A stretch of DNA of 39,712 nt, taken from positions 1 through 39,712 of the forward strand of contig JAEEPZ010000026.1 in NCBI GenBank assembly GCA_016285055.1, in the 5' to 3' direction. This document shows, one piece after another, positions 7,340 through 15,764 of the stretch; positions within the stretch are counted from its first letter, which is position 1; each line of letters opens with the position of its first letter. The notes under the pieces were generated by a model. It saw nothing but the letters and a program-made list of their open reading frames with translations, searched no databases and was not told the origin of the DNA. The stretch is from Prevotella sp. (GTDB lineage: Bacteria > Bacteroidota > Bacteroidia > Bacteroidales > Bacteroidaceae). Both the position numbers and the translations under genes were made by a program.

Positions 7340-8656
7340 CTATAACTCTACATCGTTTAATATCTTCTTCGTTGCCCCAGCCAAACTCTCGACATAGGCG
7401 CCGGCTTTGCGGCCCGCATCGTTGAGGAAGGCCGGGTCGCTGCCAAGACGGTCCATCAGCTGCGCAAATTCCTCGTAGCTCTTTATCTCGAAGCCTCCGC
7501 CACAGGCTTTCAGTCCCTGAGCCTCCTGGAACTTCTTGTTCTCAGGGCCAAAGATGACCGGGCAGCCCCACACGGCAGCCTCCAACGTGTTATGGATGCT
7601 GACGCCGAAGCCGCCGCCGATGTAGCTCACCGTAGCGTAGCGGTAAATGCTGCTGAGCAGGCCAAAGCAGTCGATGAGGAGGACAGACCCCTTAGCCCCC
7701 CCTACGGCCCCCGAGGGGGCTTCATTACTCTTCTTCAGGACATTTGTGTCCCCCTCGGGGGACGACAGGGGGGCTCTTGTATAGCGGGTGACGTGCCATC
7801 CCTCCAGCTTCTGCTCTATCTGCTGCAGATGGTCTTCGCCGATGACATGCGGGGCGATGATGAGTTTCCATTCGGGATGCTCCTTGAAATAGCGGATGAA
7901 GATATCTTCATCGGGAGGCCACGACGAACCGGCGACAAACACCTTCGGAGCAGTGGGCAAAGCGCCTGCAGCCTCCGAGCCGGCCTGCAGGAACCTCACG
8001 ATATGGTCACCCTCGGGAGCCGCCTTCTCCTTAATCTGCAGGACACGGTCGAAGCGGGTGTCGCCCGTGATGGTGACACAGTCGATGCCAATAGAGTGCA
8101 GCAGCTCACGGCTCTTCTCGTTCTGCACGAAGAAATGTGTGAAGCACTTCAGCACACGGCCATACTGCCTGCCATACCAACGGAAGAACACCTGCCCCTC
8201 GCGGAAGATGCTGCTCACGCTGTAGACGGGCACGCCTCGGTGCTTGAGGATGTGCAGGTAGTTGTACCAGAACTCGTACTTGATGAAGAATGCTTTCTCC
8301 GGTCGGATGAGCCGCAGGAAGCGACGGGCGTTGCGGATGGTGTCGAGCGGCAGGTAACAGATGATGTCGGCACCGTTGTAGTCCTTGCGCACCTCATAGC
8401 CAGAGGGTGAGAAGAAGGTGAGCAGGATTTTCAGTTCGGGATGGTCGCGCTTGAGCTGCTCCATCAATGGGCGTCCCTGTTCAAACTCACCCAGCGAGGC
8501 GGCATGAAACCACACGTAGTGCGCCCCGGGCTCCACCTTCTCGCGAAGCACACGGAAGGCGTCGCGCTCGCCACGCCACATTTTCCTCACCTTCTCGTTG
8601 AAGCGGCTATAGACAGCCACACCCAACAGGTACGCGTATATGATGATGTTGTACAT
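7340..8656 (-). CDS. waaA: 3-deoxy-D-manno-octulosonic acid (Kdo) transferase
   Basis: This 438-residue GT30 glycosyltransferase adds Kdo from CMP-Kdo to lipid A precursor at the cytoplasmic face of the inner membrane. The N-terminus has the usual membrane anchor (MYNIIIYAYLLGVAVYSRFNEK). HAASLGEFEQ contains the catalytic glutamate (E57), and KYEFWYNYLHILKHRGVPVYSVS and GDTRFDRV are family motifs. The C-terminal half has SYIGGGFGVSIHNTLEAAVWGCPVIFGP, the donor-binding region. Residues about 294-320 are an insertion between two strands of the C-terminal domain, encoded by the same palindromic element as in rseP. The enzyme otherwise appears intact. Confidence 0.95.
   Translation of the reverse strand: MYNIIIYAYLLGVAVYSRFNEKVRKMWRGERDAFRVLREKVEPGAHYVWFHAASLGEFEQGRPLMEQLKRDHPELKILLTFFSPSGYEVRKDYNGADIICYLPLDTIRNARRFLRLIRPEKAFFIKYEFWYNYLHILKHRGVPVYSVSSIFREGQVFFRWYGRQYGRVLKCFTHFFVQNEKSRELLHSIGIDCVTITGDTRFDRVLQIKEKAAPEGDHIVRFLQAGSEAAGALPTAPKVFVAGSSWPPDEDIFIRYFKEHPEWKLIIAPHVIGEDHLQQIEQKLEGWHVTRYTRAPLSSPEGDTNVLKKSNEAPSGAVGGAKGSVLLIDCFGLLSSIYRYATVSYIGGGFGVSIHNTLEAAVWGCPVIFGPENKKFQEAQGLKACGGGFEIKSYEEFAQLMDRLGSDPAFLNDAGRKAGAYVESLAGATKKILNDVEL
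7694..7775 (-). repeat. Palindromic element in frame inside waaA
   Basis: This 82-base element begins, on the coding strand, with the same 24 bases as the rseP copy, and ends with their approximate inverse (AGCCCCCCCTACGG on plus). It encodes APLSSPEGDTNVL and, later, EAPSGAVGGA. It is read in the same orientation and the same frame relative to its host gene as in rseP. Confidence 0.88.
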
Positions 8657-8705
8657 GCTCTATTCCAGTCGAGCTAATCTGACTGGTAATACCGGTTTTT
8701 CCAGA

Positions 8706-10259
8706 CTATCCCAAGATTTCTATCGCTTTGCGCGTACGCTTGATGGTTTCCTCCTTGCCAAGGAAGGCGGAAATGTCGAACATGCCGGGACCCTTGCCCT
8801 CGCCGACCAGCGCCAGGCGCCAGGCGTTCATCACATTGCCCAGCTTGTAGCCTTTCTCCTCAATCCATGCGTGGACCACCTTCTCCTGATTCTCTAACGA
8901 GAAGTCGTCGAGCTTCTCGAGAACGGCGCAAAGCTCGGTCAGCGTCTGTGCCGAGTCTTCCTTCCAGCGTTTCTTCACTGTCTTCTCGTCGTAGGCCGTG
9001 GGAGCCTCGAAGAAGAATGAGCACAGCGGCCACAGCTCCTTGACGAAGTTCACACGGTCCTTCATCATGGCAGCCACCTGCGTGATGCGCTCCAACGAGT
9101 CCTTCACACCGTGCTCACGGCACTCAGGCTCCCAGAGCTGGGCTATCTCCTCAGGGCTCTTCTTCAAGAGGTATTCGTGGTTGAACCACATTCCTTTCTT
9201 ATAGTCGAACTTGGCACCGGCTTTCGAACACTTGGTGATGTCGAACAGGGGCACCATCTCTTCCAGTTTAAACAATTCCTGCTCGCCGCCGGGGTTCCAT
9301 CCCAAGAGGGCGAGGAAGTTGACGACGGCCTCGGGGAAATATCCCTGCTCGCGATAGCCGCTGCAGAAGACGGGGTTGCCCTCCTTGTCCACGCCATGCC
9401 AGTCTAATGGGAAGACGGGGAATCCCAGCTCATCGCCGTCACGCTTGCTCAGCTTCCCTTGTCCGTCGGGCTTCAGCAGCAGCGGCAGATGGGCAAAGCG
9501 AGGCATAGTGTCCTCCCAGCCAAAGGCCTGGTAGAGCAGCACGTGCAGCGGAGCACTGGGCAGCCACTCCTCACCGCGTATCACGTGGGTGATCTTCATC
9601 AGGTGGTCGTCGACAATGTTGGCCAGATGATAGGTGGGCAGGCCGTCGGCGCTCTTGTAGAGCACCTTGTCGTCGAGGATGTCGCTCTTGACGTGCACCT
9701 CACCGCGTATCATGTCGTCGACGACGATGTCCTGCCCCGAGTCAACGCGGAAGCGCACCACGTACTGAGCGCCCTGACGCAGCAGGCGCTCCACCTCAGT
9801 GGCTTTCAGCGTCAGCGTGTTGCGCATGTGCAGTCGGGTGCGGCTGTCGTACTGGAAATTCTTGATATGGTCGCGCACGCGCTTCAGCTCCTCGGGGGTG
9901 TCAAAGGCAATGTATGCCCTACCCTCTTCCAGCAGCTCCTGCACATATTTCCTATAGATGTTGCGGCGCTCGCTCTGGCGATAGGGGCCGTACTCGCCGC
10001 CGAAGCTGACGCCCTCGTCAAACTGGATGCCCAGCCACTTGAAGGCTTCTATGATATAGTTCTCGGCCCCTGGCACGAAGCGGGTGCTGTCGGTGTCCTC
10101 AATGCGGAACACCAGGTCGCCGCCATGCTGACGGGCAAACAGGTAATTATACAAGGCTGTGCGAACACCGCCGATATGCAGCGGCCCCGTGGGGCTGGGC
10201 GCAAAGCGCACCCTTACTCTTCTCTCTTCCACTTTGTTTACAGTTTTTATTGATTCCAT
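8706..10259 (-). CDS. gltX: Glutamyl-tRNA synthetase
   Basis: This 517-residue class I aminoacyl-tRNA synthetase charges tRNA-Glu. The ATP-binding signature [11 protein letters not shown] is at 21-31 and the KMSKS-type motif is [15 protein letters not shown] near 266. The start at 10259 ([12 protein letters not shown]) is preferred; upstream in-frame residues are not family-like and would run into the likely promoter. The C-terminal anticodon-binding domain is complete. The gene is divergent from the PgpH-like gene, and its stop is 49 bases before the waaA start. Confidence 0.96.
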   Translation of the reverse strand: MESIKTVNKVEERRVRVRFAPSPTGPLHIGGVRTALYNYLFARQHGGDLVFRIEDTDSTRFVPGAENYIIEAFKWLGIQFDEGVSFGGEYGPYRQSERRNIYRKYVQELLEEGRAYIAFDTPEELKRVRDHIKNFQYDSRTRLHMRNTLTLKATEVERLLRQGAQYVVRFRVDSGQDIVVDDMIRGEVHVKSDILDDKVLYKSADGLPTYHLANIVDDHLMKITHVIRGEEWLPSAPLHVLLYQAFGWEDTMPRFAHLPLLLKPDGQGKLSKRDGDELGFPVFPLDWHGVDKEGNPVFCSGYREQGYFPEAVVNFLALLGWNPGGEQELFKLEEMVPLFDITKCSKAGAKFDYKKGMWFNHEYLLKKSPEEIAQLWEPECREHGVKDSLERITQVAAMMKDRVNFVKELWPLCSFFFEAPTAYDEKTVKKRWKEDSAQTLTELCAVLEKLDDFSLENQEKVVHAWIEEKGYKLGNVMNAWRLALVGEGKGPGMFDISAFLGKEETIKRTRKAIEILG

Positions 10260-10310
10260 TTTCTCGTTATTGAGCCCACAGCAACGGCGCTGCGGCCACA
10301 AAGTCGACTG

Positions 10311-10318
10311 CAAAGATA
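10311..10318 (-). promoter_or_regulatory. -7 box upstream of gltX
   Basis: The minus strand reads TATCTTTG, matching TAnnTTTG, 52 bases before the chosen gltX start. No good -33 TTTG is seen at the expected distance. Confidence 0.45.
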
Positions 10319-10382
10319 CAAAATTTTAAGTCAGTACCTACATTTTCCAAGCTTTTTTTATGGCTAACACGCTAAAATTGTT

Positions 10383-10390
10383 TATTTTTG
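10383..10390 (+). promoter_or_regulatory. -7 box upstream of pgpH-like gene
   Basis: TATTTTTG matches TAnnTTTG, 21 bases before the start at 10412. No clear -33 element is visible. Confidence 0.45.
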
Positions 10391-10411
10391 CAGTCTGAAA
10401 GAGTTGCAAGC

Positions 10412-12454
10412 ATGATAAATTTCAACCTGAAGACACAGCTCTCGTGGAACGAGATAGCTGTGCGCACCGCATTTGTGCTGGTCACCGTGGCGGCCATCGT
10501 GTGGTTTATGCCACGTCCTTCTGAGTTCAACTTCACCGTGGAGGAGGGCAAGCCGTGGAGCGAGGCCGACCTGACGGCCACCTTCGCCTTCCCGGTGTAC
10601 AAGAGTGAAGAGACGATGGCGAAGGAGCGTGCCGAGCGCATGAAGGAGTTTGTGCCACGCTACAATTTCGACAAGAGCGTGGGGGCACACCAGGTGGCAC
10701 TGCTGCGCCAGAAGTTGGACCAGCTGCCCATCGACTATGGCACACAGATGAAGATGGCGCTGGCATCCAGCCTTAACAACATCTACAAGCAAGACATCAT
10801 CGAGAGTGTCGACTCGCTCACCAAGAAAGGCATCCAGGCGGTATGGCACGTGGAGGGCATCACGACGCAGAAGATGAGCGTGCAGCAGCTGCTCACGCCG
10901 AGGCAGGCCTACGAGAGACTGCTGAAAGACCCGGCCGTCAGACGCTACGCCGAGGTGCTGCAAGAGCTGAACCTGCACGAGTTCATCGTGCCCAACATGG
11001 TCTACGACAAGGTGAACAACCAGCCCATACTCGACGACCTGCTCTACGTCTATCCCAAGAGCCGCGACGTGCAGGCGGGAGAGAAAATCATCAGCCACGG
11101 CGACATCGTCAACGAAGACACCTATCAGGTGCTGAAGTCCTACCGCAAGGAGTATGAGAAGCGGCACACCTCGGGCGAGACGGCGCTCACCACGCTGGGC
11201 AAAGTGCTCTATGTGTTCATCATCATCCTCATGTTCACCATCTTCCTGGGCTACTACCGCAAGGACTATTTCGACAAGCTGCGCTCGGCCAGCATGCTCT
11301 ATGCGCTCATCGTGGTGTTCATGCTGGCCACCTCGCTGTTGGTCAGCCATTCGCTCTTCCATGTCTACATCATCCCCTTTGCCGTCGTTCCCATCTTCGT
11401 AAGGGTCTTCATGGACTCACGCACGGCCTATATGACCATGGCCACCGTCATACTCATAGCTGCCTCCATGCTGCAGCACCCGCTCGAGTTCATCGCTGTC
11501 GAGATGGTGGCGGGGCTCGCGGTCGTCTTCGCCATGCGCGAGCTGAGCAGCAGGGCACAGCTCTTCTGGACAGCGGCCATCTTCATCCTCGTCTCCACGG
11601 CCACACACTTCTCGCTGTTCCTCATACGCGTGGGCGACCTGCAGCAGTTCAGCTTCACCGAGTACACCTACCTCGTGCTGTGCGGCGTCATCGTGTTCTG
11701 CGCCTACCCACTGCTCTACGTCATCGAGAAGACCTTCGGATTCGTCAGCGATATCACCCTCGTCGAGCTGTCGAACACCAACAAGGAGCTGCTGCGCAGG
11801 ATGAGCGAGGTGGCGCCCGGCACCTTCAACCACAGCATACAGGTGGGCAACCTCGCAGCTGAGGTGGCACGGCGCATAGACGCCAACACGCAACTGGTGC
11901 GCACAGGTGCACTCTACCACGACATCGGCAAGACCGTCAACCCCATCTACTTCACCGAGAACCAGGCGGGAGGCATCTCGCCGCACGAGCACCTCAGCTA
12001 CATCGAGAGTGCACAGTACATCATAGGACACGTCACCGAAGGCCTGAAGCTGGCAGACAAGAACCATCTGCCACGACAGATACGCGAATTCATTGCCACC
12101 CACCACGGGCAGGGCAAGGCCAAGTATTTCTACATCAAGTACAAGAACGAGCATCCCGACGAGCCTGTCGACGACCTGCTGTTCACCTATCCCGGCCCCA
12201 ATCCCTTCACCAAGGAACAGGCCATTCTGATGATGGCAGACTCGGTGGAGGCAGCATCGCGCTCGCTGCCCGACTACTCCGAGCAGAGCATCCGCACACT
12301 CGTAGAGCGCATCATAGACGGCATGGTCAGCGAAGGATTCTTCCGCGAGTGCCCCATCACGTTCCGAGACATACAGTACTCAAAGACAGTGCTCATCGAG
12401 AAGCTGAAAACCATCTACCACACCCGCATCAGCTATCCCGAGGCAAGGAAATAA
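10412..12454 (+). CDS. pgpH: PgpH-type 7TM-HD phosphodiesterase
   Basis: The 680-residue protein has the architecture of PgpH, a c-di-AMP phosphodiesterase in Firmicutes: one N-terminal transmembrane helix (about 10-30), a large extracytoplasmic 7TMR-HDED domain (about 31-270), seven membrane helices (about 275-445) and a cytoplasmic HD domain (about 470-660). HD-domain ligands are visible: NHSIQV (H474), YHDIGK (H503, D504), then HEHLSY, HHGQGK and a late MADSVEAAS aspartate. The start at 10412 (MINFNLKTQL) is chosen over an upstream in-frame ATG that overlaps the -7 box. Control of c-di-AMP, and through it osmotic or wall balance, is inferred from the family. The nonamer repeat block begins 15 bases after its stop. 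Confidence 0.88.
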   Translation: MINFNLKTQLSWNEIAVRTAFVLVTVAAIVWFMPRPSEFNFTVEEGKPWSEADLTATFAFPVYKSEETMAKERAERMKEFVPRYNFDKSVGAHQVALLRQKLDQLPIDYGTQMKMALASSLNNIYKQDIIESVDSLTKKGIQAVWHVEGITTQKMSVQQLLTPRQAYERLLKDPAVRRYAEVLQELNLHEFIVPNMVYDKVNNQPILDDLLYVYPKSRDVQAGEKIISHGDIVNEDTYQVLKSYRKEYEKRHTSGETALTTLGKVLYVFIIILMFTIFLGYYRKDYFDKLRSASMLYALIVVFMLATSLLVSHSLFHVYIIPFAVVPIFVRVFMDSRTAYMTMATVILIAASMLQHPLEFIAVEMVAGLAVVFAMRELSSRAQLFWTAAIFILVSTATHFSLFLIRVGDLQQFSFTEYTYLVLCGVIVFCAYPLLYVIEKTFGFVSDITLVELSNTNKELLRRMSEVAPGTFNHSIQVGNLAAEVARRIDANTQLVRTGALYHDIGKTVNPIYFTENQAGGISPHEHLSYIESAQYIIGHVTEGLKLADKNHLPRQIREFIATHHGQGKAKYFYIKYKNEHPDEPVDDLLFTYPGPNPFTKEQAILMMADSVEAASRSLPDYSEQSIRTLVERIIDGMVSEGFFRECPITFRDIQYSKTVLIEKLKTIYHTRISYPEARK

Positions 12455-12480
12455 TCAGCAATTTCTCTTTCGCAAGTTTT

Positions 12481-12557
12481 GGAGTTAAAGGAGTTAAGGG
12501 AGTTAAAGGAGTTAAAGACAATAGCTTTGCGCAAGTTTTGGAGTTAAAGGAGTTAAA
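12481..12557 (+). repeat. GGAGTTAAA repeat element, two arrays
   Basis: Four nonamers at 12481-12516 and two at 12540-12557 are each preceded by cgcaagtttt and followed by gacaatagctttg. This is a partial duplication of the element's left end. The complementary right-end sequence (tttgtctttaactcc) appears at 12773-12794. Confidence 0.88.
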
Positions 12558-12587
12558 GACAATAGCTTTGCTATGGATTTCAACCCA

Positions 12588-12746
12588 TGTGAGCATCCTG
12601 CCGTTTCAAGGCAGCATGGTTTTAAAAGTTTCCTGCCGAGAAACCATCGGTTTCTCGGCAGGAAACCAAAGGTTTCTCGGCAGGAAACTTTTGCATAAAA
12701 GCCCCAGATGGAAAAATAATAGGCAATGATATAGCAGTTGACCCCT
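12588..12746. mobile_element. Sequence nested inside a nonamer repeat element
   Basis: Compared with the uninterrupted element at 18910-19104, where caaccca runs straight into gagacaaag, this copy has about 159 extra bases at that joint. The insert contains a three-armed hairpin cluster (12628-12688). Near its right end is a 21-base sequence (12724-12744) found identically at 14952-14972. No transposase gene is present, so it would be non-autonomous if mobile. Confidence 0.5.
12628..12688. repeat. Inverted repeat with an extra direct copy
   Basis: An 18-base arm at 12628-12645 is perfectly complementary to 12649-12666 (three-base loop) and also to 12671-12688. The right-hand arms, ggtttctcggcaggaaac, are identical. 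The outer pairing extends to 22 bases, so two mutually exclusive hairpins are possible. Confidence 0.9.
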
Positions 12747-12872
12747 GAGACAAAGGCATTTCATGGAGAGTCATTTGTCTTTAACTCCTTTAACCTGAAT
12801 TATTCATGGCAATTAAACTATACGCCGTTAACTCTTTCTTTTTCAAACGAATGACCATGCGCTCGGCTTGCG

Positions 12873-12976
12873 GTAACTTAATTCTCCCCCTTGCAAAGGG
12901 GGAGTTAGAGGGGGATTCATCTGCGCAAAGTTTCATCCCCCCCTGCCCCCCCCTTCCAAGGGGGGGAATAAGTTAC
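12873..12976. repeat. 104-bp G/C-run palindrome
   Basis: The ends gtaactta / taagttac are perfectly inverted. Each arm carries alternating C-runs and G-runs (tccccctt..aaggggg). The arms are imperfect inverted copies over about 45 bases each. It looks like a MITE-like or REP-like non-coding repeat and resembles, in layout, the coding elements in rseP and waaA. Confidence 0.75.
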
Positions 12977-13198
12977 TTTTGCGGCAGCACGTGTTTGTCT
13001 GATAATGATTGAGACAGGACATGATAGCAAAGGCATCCATCGGCTACATGCGGATAGTCATTTAAATTAATAATGAATAATTCGTGATAAATAATTGATA
13101 ATTCGTGTTTTTATAAAAAAATAATTGACTTACCACCAATGATTGACATGATCACAGCTGATTCCTATTTCTATGTTTCAAAGCATGAAACAAAAAAG

Positions 13199-14944
13199 AT
13201 GCGTCATTTCATCCTCAGCACAGTATGCGCCATGCTGACGGCCATACTGACCATGCCCGCCAACGCACAGGAGCAGGATCTTCCCTGCGGCCCCATGCCC
13301 TCGGAAAACCAACTGCAGTGGCAGGACATGGAGATGTATGCCTTCATCCACTACTCGCTGAACACATACACCGACCAAGAATGGGGATTCGGCAACGAAG
13401 ACCCGCAGCTGTTCAACCCCTCCGACCTTGACTGCCGCCAGTGGGCCCGCGTCTGCAAGCAGGCAGGCATGAAGGGCATCATCTTCACCGCCAAGCACCA
13501 CTGCGGTTTCTGCATGTGGCCCAGCGCCTATACCGAGTATAGTGTCAAAAACTCACCGTGGAAGAACGGCAAGGGCGACGTGGTGCGTGAGCTGGCCGAC
13601 GCCTGCCGCGAGGAGGGACTGAAGTTTGCCGTCTATCTCTCGCCCTGGGACCGCAACCATCCCGCCTATGGGCGGCCAGAATACGTGACCTACTTCCGCA
13701 ACCAACTGCGCGAGCTGCTCACCCAGTATGGCGACATCTTCGAAGTGTGGTTCGACGGAGCCAACGGCGGCGACGGCTGGTACGGCGGAGCCAACGAGAC
13801 ACGCCGCATCGATGCCAAGACCTATTACGGATGGGGCGAGACCTTCCGCATGATTCGCGACCTGCAGCCCCGCTGTGTCATCTGGAACGACGGTGGCGAC
13901 CGCGGCGACCTGCGCTGGGTGGGCAACGAGGCCGGAAGCGTGGGAGAGACCAACTGGAGCCTGCTCAACAAGGAAGGCAACGTCACGGGCGACATACTGC
14001 GCCACGGACTGGAAAACGGCGACTCATGGGTGGCGGCCGAGACAAACACCAGCATACGGCCCGGATGGTTCTACCACGAGACAGAGAACGAGAACGTAAA
14101 GAGCCTCTCAAAGTTGATGGACACCTACTACAAGTCCGTAGGCCGCAACTCATGCCTGCTGCTCAACTTCCCCATAGCTCCCAACGGGCGCATCCATCCC
14201 ACCGACAGCCTGCGAGGCATCGCCTTCAAGAAGATGATTGACGAGGTGCTGAAGGAGAATCTGATAGACCATTCAACAGTCGACATTGACCACTATACGG
14301 CCAATATTCAGTGGGACAAGCCCACGGCCTTCAACCGTTTCCTCGTCGAGGAGGACATCCGCTTCGGGCAGCGGGTGAAGCGGTTCAAGCTCGAAGCCTG
14401 GGTCGACGGCCAATGGCAGCCGCTGAAGGATGAGCTCTCTGAGCAAGGCGACGGCCTGACCACCATCGGTCACCGACGCATCGTCTGCTTCCCCACCGTC
14501 AAGACCAACAAGTTGCGCTTCACCATCACAGAGGCCAAATGCGAGCCGCTCATCAAGAAGCTCGGCGTCTATCTGGCACCCGACATCAGCGACGACACGC
14601 CCAATGCGGGCGAGAAGCACTCGTCTCACTACTACATCTTCTTCGGAGCCGACAAGATGATGTTTGTCAACCTGCCGCAGGAGCAGACCGTCACCGCCTT
14701 CCGCTATCTGCCGCCACAGAACTCACGCGCCGGCCTCGTCACCCACTACCGCATCTCGGCCACTACCGACTGGAACCACTGGCAGCTGCTGGGCGAAGGT
14801 GAATTCTCAAACATTGTCAACAACCCCATCTGGCAGACAGTGCGCTGCCAGCCCACCCGTGCCAAGGTCATCCGTGTGGAGGGGCTCCGTCTGGCGCAGG
14901 GCGAGCGCATGGCTTACAGCGATGTAGAGGTGGTGACACCTTAG
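13199..14944 (+). CDS. Alpha-L-fucosidase, GH29
   Basis: This 581-residue secreted GH29 enzyme removes alpha-L-fucose from glycans. The start at 13199 gives a clean signal peptide (MRHFILSTVCAMLTAILTMPANAQ). Catalytic-domain motifs are AFIHYSLNTYTDQEWGFG near 40, FTAKHHCGFCMWPS near 100, and EVWFDGANGG, whose aspartate (D186) is the expected nucleophile. The C-terminal 130-140 residues form a discoidin-like (F5/8 type C) sandwich. No outer-membrane transporter pair or regulator is next to it, so it is not in an obvious utilisation locus. Substrate linkage cannot be told. Export is to the periplasm or surface. Confidence 0.93.
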   Translation: MRHFILSTVCAMLTAILTMPANAQEQDLPCGPMPSENQLQWQDMEMYAFIHYSLNTYTDQEWGFGNEDPQLFNPSDLDCRQWARVCKQAGMKGIIFTAKHHCGFCMWPSAYTEYSVKNSPWKNGKGDVVRELADACREEGLKFAVYLSPWDRNHPAYGRPEYVTYFRNQLRELLTQYGDIFEVWFDGANGGDGWYGGANETRRIDAKTYYGWGETFRMIRDLQPRCVIWNDGGDRGDLRWVGNEAGSVGETNWSLLNKEGNVTGDILRHGLENGDSWVAAETNTSIRPGWFYHETENENVKSLSKLMDTYYKSVGRNSCLLLNFPIAPNGRIHPTDSLRGIAFKKMIDEVLKENLIDHSTVDIDHYTANIQWDKPTAFNRFLVEEDIRFGQRVKRFKLEAWVDGQWQPLKDELSEQGDGLTTIGHRRIVCFPTVKTNKLRFTITEAKCEPLIKKLGVYLAPDISDDTPNAGEKHSSHYYIFFGADKMMFVNLPQEQTVTAFRYLPPQNSRAGLVTHYRISATTDWNHWQLLGEGEFSNIVNNPIWQTVRCQPTRAKVIRVEGLRLAQGERMAYSDVEVVTP

Positions 14945-14951
14945 ATAATGA

Positions 14952-14972
14952 CAATGATATAGCAGTTGACCC
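14952..14972. repeat. 21-bp repeat shared with 12724-12744
   Basis: The 21 bases beginning caatgatatagcag are identical to 12724-12744. The copy lies eight bases after the fucosidase stop, so the two copies bracket the fucosidase gene in direct orientation. Confidence 0.8.
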
Positions 14973-14988
14973 TTTGCAGAAAGGATTC

Positions 14989-15034
14989 ATGCGCAGCCAT
15001 CCCCTCCCTTCAAGGGGAGGGGATGGCTGCGCAT
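14989..15034. terminator. 20-bp perfect palindrome between convergent genes
   Basis: Arms 14989-15008 and 15015-15034 are perfectly complementary (atgcgcagccatcccctccc and its inverse), with a six-base loop. It lies between the fucosidase (plus) and yidD (minus) and could end transcripts from both sides, although neither side has a strong T-tract. Confidence 0.65.
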
Positions 15035-15042
15035 AACACTGG

Positions 15043-15285
15043 CTACGGCACAGGGTCGTAGCCAGAGCCGCCCCAAGGATGGCAGCGCAGGATGCGGCGT
15101 ATGCCAAGGTAAAGACCTTTGAAGGGGCCGTACTTCTGTATGGCCTCTTTGGTGTATTGTGAGCAGGTGGGAGTGAAGCGGCAGGCGGGCGGTGTCAAGG
15201 GGCTGATGCACTTCTGGTAGAACAGAATGGGCAACAGCAACAGCCACTTCAGTAGCCAGCAAAAGTAATGCCAGACACGCTTCAT
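15043..15285 (-). CDS. yidD: Membrane protein insertion efficiency factor YidD
   Basis: This 80-residue YidD-family protein helps YidC-dependent insertion at the inner membrane. An N-terminal amphipathic/hydrophobic helix ([21 protein letters not shown]) is followed by the conserved [40 protein letters not shown]. The start at 15285 (MKRVWHYF) matches the family; the long upstream extension lies inside rnpA and is rejected. It follows rnpA by 14 bases. Confidence 0.95.
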   Translation of the reverse strand: MKRVWHYFCWLLKWLLLLPILFYQKCISPLTPPACRFTPTCSQYTKEAIQKYGPFKGLYLGIRRILRCHPWGGSGYDPVP

Positions 15286-15299
15286 CGCAGTTTGCGGTT

Positions 15300-15737
15300 T
15301 CAATTTTCTTCCTCCTTCACGTGGGGCGCTATGGCGGCAGCAACGCGCTTGAGCAAGGTGATGACGCGCTGCTCCACCTCGGAGGATGCAAAATGCTTGT
15401 CGGACATCCAAATAAAGGAGAGGGCCACGCAATGGCCTTCCGCAACGGCCTCCGTCAGCAGTGCCCTGTTCTTGCGGAAAGCCTCGCGCAGCTGACGCTT
15501 CACGCGGTTGCGGTCTACGGCATGCTTGAAGCGCCGCTTCGGCACACTGAGCAGCAGCTGCACCTTGGCCACGGCCGACGCGTCAGGGGCTGGGGGCTGG
15601 GCAACGGCTGGGCACAGCAGATAGACAGCACGCAAAGGGAAAGCGGCCAGTGAATGACTCTGACCGCCTGTAAACAGCTCGTCAATCAGCTTCTGGCTGA
15701 CGATGCGTTCGTGCTTAGAAAAACCTTGAGGACTCAA
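15300..15737 (-). CDS. rnpA: Ribonuclease P protein component
   Basis: This 145-residue basic protein is the protein subunit of RNase P, which matures tRNA 5' ends. The signature [21 protein letters not shown] is present, along with the N-terminal [17 protein letters not shown]. Residues about 45-58 ([14 protein letters not shown]) form an insertion in the central sheet and make the protein slightly long (usual about 115-135). It lies between hemD and yidD, and rpmH is not next to it. Confidence 0.95.
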   Translation of the reverse strand: MSPQGFSKHERIVSQKLIDELFTGGQSHSLAAFPLRAVYLLCPAVAQPPAPDASAVAKVQLLLSVPKRRFKHAVDRNRVKRQLREAFRKNRALLTEAVAEGHCVALSFIWMSDKHFASSEVEQRVITLLKRVAAAIAPHVKEEEN

Positions 15738-15764
15738 TGCCGTGAAAAGAACGGGGACAAAACA

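Larger units (their letters stand above)
12455..13198. other. Intergenic repeat region between pgpH and fucosidase
   Basis: No gene is supported in these 744 bases. In order they hold: a nonamer-repeat element (12469-12587), a 159-base sequence that interrupts it (12588-12746), the rest of the element (12747-12794), a 104-base palindrome (12873-12976), and A/T-rich DNA with attcgtg motifs leading to the fucosidase. A 68-residue frame at 12806 spans the palindrome and is not a gene. Confidence 0.75.

Noticed and set aside
10382..11362. 326-residue open frame on minus, opposite the PgpH-like gene
   Set aside because: Antisense shadow; sequence is His/Val/Leu-rich without motifs.
12806..13012. 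68-residue open frame with Pro/Gly-rich middle
   Set aside because: It spans the 104-base palindrome; the peptide is a translation of repeat DNA.
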